A stretch of 64,000 nucleotides of DNA. It comes from Trichaptum fuscoviolaceum (taxonomy: Eukaryota > Basidiomycota > Agaricomycetes > Hymenochaetales > Trichaptaceae). The position numbers and the translations under genes are program-made. Where the stretch lies: NCBI GenBank assembly GCA_910574455.1, contig CAJSYZ010000009.1:2745040-2809039 (forward strand). The letters run 5' to 3'. Shown here piece after piece: positions 57,501 through 64,000 of the stretch. Within the stretch, counting starts at the first letter, position 1. The number at the start of each line of letters is the position of its first letter. Under the pieces are notes generated by a model that saw only the letters and a program-made list of their open reading frames with translations, had not been told where the DNA came from and did no database searches.

Positions 57501-60500
57501 CAGGTTCTCTCTGCAGTGGATTGGCACCGTATGTTACCCTGGCTTCCGATCAACTTGAACTGCCTACAGGTGCAAGCTGAGGCAATCCCCGATCTCTGGC
57601 ATCAATCAAGAAAGCTGTACGAACTTGCCATCTCTTAGCGTACACTGGAAAGCCTTCGACATGGACTAGCGTTATCTGGGTCCTCTCGTTCCTTAGATCA
57701 TTGATCGTTGATGTGCGTTTGTCTGTATGGACAGATATGCATGTGTGCATGTACATGTCTGTCTCGGTTTCACCCGTATCTAGCCTTCGTTCCTTTGTCT
57801 CCTTTGCCTCCGTTGTTTCCGATATATTGTCATTCTCTGACATGCATTCAGGCTCAAATGACACTCGCATACAGATGAATAGCATTCGCATCGCAGGCGT
57901 TACACAGCAGGCACCAAATCCCAACCGAAAACTCTCGGACTTAGACATGACTAACAGCCCGACGGACTATAATAACGTTGCACTGCGGCTTCCATCGCCC
58001 AATTACAAGGACCTACGCCTCCGCTTGGGCTGGGATTTCGCTTGGGATAGAGTGTCCAGAAAGGTGTATTAGGTCGAGCGTCAATCATTAAGATCTTCCT
58101 CCGAGTCCCCTCGAAACCCAAAAATAAAGCGAAAAAAAGACCCGGGAGTGCAAAGATCTGAGCCTGAATCCCGAAGAACGCGCGCCCGCGGGCGCAGGCA
58201 AGGTTAGAACTTAAGTATCTGGTGAGTATGTTTTTCTTTTCTCTTGTCATTGGGTTCCGTAGTTCATGGATGTCGTCGTCTCTTACATTCCACAGGTCGA
58301 TGCCTCGAATCCGATTTTCCTCGGCTTGGAGGCGCAGTATTATCTTAACACCACCCCGAAGCTTATAGCCTTTGCGACGCAGTGCAGAAAGCTCTTCTTG
58401 GTTCATGTTCTCCCTTTTTTTGGGACTCAGCAGGAGGGGGAACTCGGGCTTACAGCTACAGCGAGAACCGGAGGGATGACACAGTTCTGTGGCTCGATTC
58501 TATGAAAAGTACTGGAGCCTGGCCACTCTCCGCTCCTCGAGCCGCAGTGGAAGCACCGAAGCGCGAAGTGGACGCTCGCAGTGCGCTCCATCCAGCGCAC
58601 CGGATTCACAGTGCAGTCCAGGTGCACTCTAGCTTCGATTATACGATTGGGCAGAAAGCGCAGGGCAATGTTAGCAACTTACAAGAATGGCCACTCGATT
58701 TCTAAAGTCATTTACCCTATACACTGAACGAGCTCCTTTCGCCAGACTCCTTCCAGCCTGGACCTCGTGTTCCTGCGACGACTCGATCACGCCTCAGTGT
58801 ACGTACCGGCGTCGATATCGGATAGTACTTCGAACAAAGAAGGCAGCTGAGCCCAGCTTTCATCTCCGACAGTGTACATACACGAAGAGAAACCGGGTGC
58901 TCAAATGAACAGTTCTTCGGGTACCGTCGAGAGTTAGAGCTAAAACCCGCAAGCAGAGACCCAAAGTACAAACTCCCTAAGTAGCTACAGTTCAGTGGCA
59001 GCCAGACCTGGACCATGCTCCGGTACCGGATCTGCTTCTGCGCTGCCCCAGCCAAACCTAACCTAAACCCTTGCCGTAACCAGAATAATCTCAACCGACC
59101 CGAACTGTAAATGCGTGGATACGTTCCCGGGTGCGTCGGCTTCACTCCTTGAGCTTGTTGAAATCGTCGCGAGCGTATGCGTGTCCATCCGATGGTTGTG
59201 CATGGCTCGCGAGTCGGCTAGGGAATGCTATATACACCAAACCTTGCACCGTTGCATCCGCATCAGGCCCGATGCCCGGAAGAAGAAACCGGAAAACTCT
59301 ACTGTCCGGTATTCGACCTTACTCTTGACTTGGCCACTAGTGTAACGTTGCGCTTCGGTGCCGTTTGTTGCCATGATTACTGCGATATCGTGCAGTAGGC
59401 CGTGACGTTGCACCGGGCGTACGGAGATTCTATAGCTGCATAGCATCACCTGAACTGCTGGCACCTGCAGAATCTATGTACAAACACGTACTTGACTCGT
59501 GACCGATGCCCTCAGCGAAGCGTCCGGGCCGCTCTGTAGTACTGAGCGTCTGTGGACACGACAAGCGGCTTGCGAAGCAACTCTAGTGAAGTAAGTCTGT
59601 CTCTATCGCGAACTACCTTGTTCTAAATGGCAAAGTCTTGTAGGCTAATTCTAGCGAAGTCCTCGCTCTGTTAAGCAGAAGCAGTCGCACTTATTGTGTG
59701 CCCCTTCGCTATTCTCGGATGTCACCAACGGAGGGCACCACTGAGAACTTCGACATCTACCGCTCGCCATTAACCTCGGAGCCGCATATAGGCCAAGGTC
59801 AGTTGAGCTGGCTACCAGTACTCCGAGCCGCAGCTGCAGTGGCACAACTTACATACGCGCAAATCCAGCCGATCCTAAGCTTAAAATACGAATGATCTAC
59901 CCGAAACCCCCACCCCCACACGATATCGCTATACATCAATATATCGGTGTATTGGCAATTAGGTCCGACCTCTTTGTGCAAGTCTTAAGCTTGAACACTT
60001 GCCTTATCCTGCAGATCATTGGAATAGTCTGGGCTGGGTGACCCTATATAGCCGTACTTTGGTATCAGATGGACCCACGTCCGGCTAGCACAACAAAGTA
60101 TCCATTCCGACATAGCTTAGGGCTCTACAAACGCTTGCGTGTATCAGCGCCGTTATACGAACTCGAAATACGTCAGAGCTATTTCGCTTGGTTGTCCACC
60201 GCCGAGCCGCAAGTCTTATTTGGCGTGTTCACGTCGTACATGCAGACAAGAGGTACGTTATATCCTTATACATGACTTTTAGCCTATGCGCATGTTCGGG
60301 CATCTCGTTCCTCACTTATCAACCCCCCACCAGAGAACCTACCAGTGAATTACATCCCAAGTCGATTGTACCCGTGCATTCGGGTTTAAGGATTCGAAGC
60401 CGACCGTGCGCGAAGAAAGCGAGGCTCGCTATCGTTTTCGCATGCACTTCGCGCTTCCACGCGTCATTCGTATCGCCTTAGAACTCATAGGTGCACTCCA

Positions 60501-62552
60501 TATGCCGACTGCCCGAATTTTAGGAACTTGTTGAGAACTCCGTCTTGTGTGAGCATAGCAATCGCCTGTACTGACGACATTCCAGTGGACTTGGTGGAAC
60601 CCACCGCTCGCCTATCATGGGCAAAAGCCGAGCATGAATGATTCTTCGATAGGTGAAAGCCTTAATGTAGGGCACTTCAGTCGACCGTCTATCTGTGTGC
60701 GTTGAAAGGCTGCAATCCCTCGATCATATAAGTCGTTACAACTATGAAACGGCGTCTGAGTGCCAGATGCAAGTACCCATCCGTCGGATCGCGGCGTGCT
60801 GGCTGTCCGCGGTCATAACTAAGCACCTCAGCTTCATTCTGTTGAGCACTGCCCTTCGATGTGATTGCCGACTTACATGTTCAGTCATTTAGTCCTATGA
60901 TCTTCACTCGACGCAGCCTAGTCACATTCATGGATATCCAACGAACTCTTCGACTCCCACAGGAATTGACGTTCAGAATACAAGTGATGAATGAAATAGC
61001 CCAGAAGCCACAGGAACATCAAACGCTCCGTCTCCCCGTACATGAATCTCCTCCGACCTCGAGGTGGCTGGAAGATCAAGGAAGCCTTTCATCCCATTTC
61101 TCGTCTAAAGCTGAGCCCCGCGTTCGAATCTTATTCAGTTATTATATGCACCGCTGAAGAACTCCGAATCTTACCCCATACCCCGCGCTATAGGTAATCG
61201 ATGCTCTCCTAGACATTCTTATTAGCTTGCTATCCCCACATCCGTCTTAATGCAGTCCCGCATTATGTATTACAACTCGTGTCCTTACTCAGTCCTGGAA
61301 ATTCGAACAACACTACACTAATTGATACCCTCAACCCATGGGTATACAGGCTTTCTAAGTGCATTGAAGCTTTCGCACTGGCCTACTCATGCATGTGTAA
61401 ACGACTACACATGTTCCACGATAACCGAAAGCCCTCTGCCCTATACGACACCGTGACTCGTTAGTTAGCGAGCGGGTATACACTGTAGAAAGCTCAGAAG
61501 GAAGGAGGTCGCACGAGCAAGGTTCTTCGTGTGGTATTCACAGACCTCGCACCGCTGCCTAACTTATGGTCCATAGTTTCCTTTCTTGTGTGGCTCGCGG
61601 TGCTGAACATACGTCTATCTTCTCGGCAATGTTTTGATTCCGTTTCCATGTAGTTTTCCAGAGCTAAAGCTTGGCGATATACGTTCAAACAATAGGCATA
61701 CTTGCTTTTTGTACTATCTTCCAGTGATTATATGCAGCGCAACTTGAATTGCTTCACCCCTTGCAGTATAGAATCTGCCTCGCATTTGTTCTACGTTGCA
61801 ATTTCACCCGAAACAAGTGAAGCGTTGATCTAGTGAGGCGTTGATCCGTCCCCGACATGAACGGAACCGGTCGGAGGAAGCACGAACAAGGGCCCGGGGT
61901 AGTAGATACTATTGATCGAGATATTTGAGATCTTTACCAACATCCTCATGGCTGAAGATCGTTCCTTGAGCCAGAAAATCCGGCATTCATATAGCCTCAA
62001 TTAGTCTCATCAGAGTCATCTACCACACGGATACGCGACCCGGTGGGGAGAAGAGGCTGGGGGCGAAGGGCGAACGAGATGCCTCTCGTTCATGCGTACT
62101 TGAATTTGTCCTCTCCGGCGTTTAGGTCCGCCATAGTATCGGCCTTTGAGTCAGATCCGGGATATTCATGCCACTAGAGTTGAGCAGGCAAACGCCACAT
62201 GCACCTGGGAGATACGGCGATGCATATGAATCTTCCGAAGGAGATGAGCAATTTGAACAAACGGAATGTCATGAGACTCAGATGATGCAGGGATGAGAAG
62301 GACCACAAATGAACAACAGAACGGTGGACGAGCCGGAGAATTTAATTATTTCGATTGATGTGTAGATAGTACTCGTCGAAGGCGGCGCAAAGGTACGGAC
62401 GATTGTCCGTATAGCTGCAGATGTGTGATAGCAAAGCTCTTGAGTGGCGACAGCAGTTAATCAATTCATTTGAGAAACTAAGCTGAGTACAGCAAGAAGA
62501 ATGCATAAAGCTATTCATCGTCGCAATTGTGCTTCGGTGCTCTGTGAACTGA
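54506..62552. other. long gene-poor segment
   Basis: About 8 kb. The left edge should hold the promoter of the GATA factor. Many short frames exist on both strands (for example minus 57951-58406, plus 55945-56481, minus 58717-59145). None shows a domain, a signal peptide or an exon chain that I can support. No tandem array, tRNA or transposase was recognised. It could be long intergenic sequence, old degraded transposon DNA or host non-coding RNA loci. Confidence 0.4.
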
Positions 62553-62870
62553 GATGGTGAGTCACAGACTGATCTGGTCATCTCGGAGACCGGTGCATCG
62601 TACCGATCGTCAGGCGTGCAGTCATTTGCGACCCTTGCATCCTGGCCGGAATCATTCAGGAAAGGACAGCGAGACCGACGGATGCCTGAAAGATACGCAA
62701 TTGCATATCGAGCATACTGGAGAAACCGATGGACGGCCTTAAATGATTATCCGAATGTTAAGAGAGGCATTCAACCCTACGGTATGCCTATGTACTATGG
62801 TACACTCTGGTTCACACCGGTACCGGCACAGAAAAGAGAGGACCCGGAAGAATTGCCCGACGTACTTTGA
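62553..62870 (+). CDS. weak exon candidate, unrecognised
   Basis: A frame open from 62553 to TGA at 62868-62870. It has a natural residue mix ('LVISETGASYRSSGVQSFAT', 'MPERYAIAYRAYWRNRWTAL', 'IQPYGMPMYYGTLWFTPVPA') and ends 'EDPEELPDVL'. A possible intron acceptor (gtcacag, 62560-62566) lies near its start. I could not find upstream exons with confidence and recognise no family. It may be the last exon of a gene or a remnant. Confidence 0.3.
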   Translation, partial: DGESQTDLVISETGASYRSSGVQSFATLASWPESFRKGQRDRRMPERYAIAYRAYWRNRWTALNDYPNVKRGIQPYGMPMYYGTLWFTPVPAQKREDPEELPDVL

Positions 62871-64000
62871 TGTAGTACACGTTGCCAGCAAAAGGATATG
62901 TAGGCCTGGTGTATCCACGGCGGCACCAGGTTCGCCCATGCCTTTCAGACTCTGGTTGAGCCAGTGTGCATGTCACCGCTCTATGAGCTGGTCGTGGTGG
63001 TATTGGAAGTCGTGTCGCTAGGCGATAACCCCGGTAGTTCTTCCTCGAATAATTTTCAGCATTCACGTAGCATGACCTATGTATCTCAGCTGGATGGAAC
63101 ACATACATGTTAGAACTGTGATATGCGCAAGTGGTGGAGTGCTGTTCTTTATTCAGTGCGATGTTAACAAGAAATATCTCATTTAGAAGAAACCGGGGGA
63201 TATTGCTGTTCTTCTTGCAAAGGAATATTAATCTCGGAACTAGAGGGAAGGCGAAGCAAGTCCCTTTCAGTAGAAGAAGAACTTCTATGAGAGAAGGCTA
63301 TCGGTGAAACTTGTAACAGTAGAAAAGCCAAGATAGGTTAAGGATATCGACATACTGAGTCGCCAAAAAGCTGGGATCATACTTGGACATAGATGGCTCC
63401 AGTGAAGCACCTCACTGAGTAGTGCACGTTACCATTGGCCCACGGTCAACACGCGTAGACCCTTCAAGTTGCGAGAAAGTCACTTCATTTGTCAGAAGCG
63501 TAGGTTCCCGAGTTAAACTCTGTAACGTGCACTGAGAGATTTATGGTTCGTCGTCCCGCAGGTATCCCTGCATGCACCGTGCATCTTCGGCGCGTAGCAG
63601 CGGCTATTCGCGGACGGAGGACAGGACGTCTCGCTGAAGACAATTCCATTTGGAGTGTCTCGGCATCTGTGATCCATCACAACAGCGCCCAATAAATTGT
63701 TGAAGGAGCAACGAATTAAACGTGTCTACCGCGTATAGCATCGGAGGATATGAGATGAGATGGTCATGACCTGAGCGGCGCGCTGATGTGCGCGAAGGTT
63801 TTGTGGGCAAAGAGCAATGCCGTTATCACAAGAAGGGAATCGAGAATAAGGTTAGACACAGATGCATCGGTGGTGCGCGCGCCTGGGTATCGGTTGGTCG
63901 GCGCCAGGGATCGGAGGGTGAGCTTGCGTCCAGGCACTCCCTATCAGTCCAAGTTCTTCGTTAGGCCACAGTTGCGAAGACTGCGCGATAGCCTTCGCAG
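62871..64000. other. end of window, nothing recognised
   Basis: Only short frames on both strands; no domain, repeat array or RNA gene could be supported. Confidence 0.35.

Noticed and set aside
57951..58406. Minus-strand 151-codon frame starting MNQEELSALRRKGYK
   Set aside because: The first 40 residues look natural, but the rest does not, and no exon chain or domain supports it.

Overview
The window reads as nuclear DNA of a filamentous basidiomycete, most likely an Agaricomycete. Genes are split by many short introns (about 45-80 nt, GTRNGT...AG), lie on both strands and are not in operons. The families fit: BTB proteins with a C-terminal CxxC, a Plavaka-type DNA transposase, alpha-1,3-glucan synthase sequence, a DUF1752-like GATA factor and hexose transporters. 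No rRNA, convincing tRNA, CRISPR or bacterial-type element was seen.

Left part (1-20 kb): the 3' end of a sugar transporter; two tandem BTB genes, the first frameshifted; a small proline/serine-rich membrane protein; a cytochrome P450; a third BTB-family C-terminal fragment; a thiamine-diphosphate enzyme; and an acyl-CoA oxidase convergent with it. P450, ThDP enzyme and acyl-CoA oxidase lie within about 8.5 kb and could act in one catabolic or specialised route (inference). Next to the oxidase is a ruined alpha-1,3-glucan synthase copy, followed by a DEDDy 3'-5' exonuclease homologue that lacks an expected catalytic Asp.

Centre (20-36 kb): an accessory region. A 1.2 kb block of simple repeats (CTTGAA, CTCGGA, TAG/CTA, TGCCAGTG) precedes an unrecognised six-exon gene (714 aa, coiled coil). 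A Plavaka-family transposase with at least two reading-frame breaks follows on the minus strand. A divergent multi-exon gene ends in an acidic 18-bp tandem repeat. TGCCAGTG-like dyads left of, within and right of this block suggest one large compound transposon. This is the best candidate for something undescribed, but I could not fix its termini.

Right part (36-54.5 kb): a phosphopantetheinyl-transferase-like gene with Ser where the Mg-binding Asp is expected; a gene-poor stretch holding a decayed coding remnant; a GH79 glycosidase with signal peptide and GPI-like tail; an ABM-type dimeric alpha/beta-barrel protein; a small secreted protein; a complete hexose transporter; and a large two-finger GATA transcription factor with HPPLLP repeats.

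From about 54.5 kb to the end I see no well-supported gene, only one weak exon candidate near 62.6 kb.
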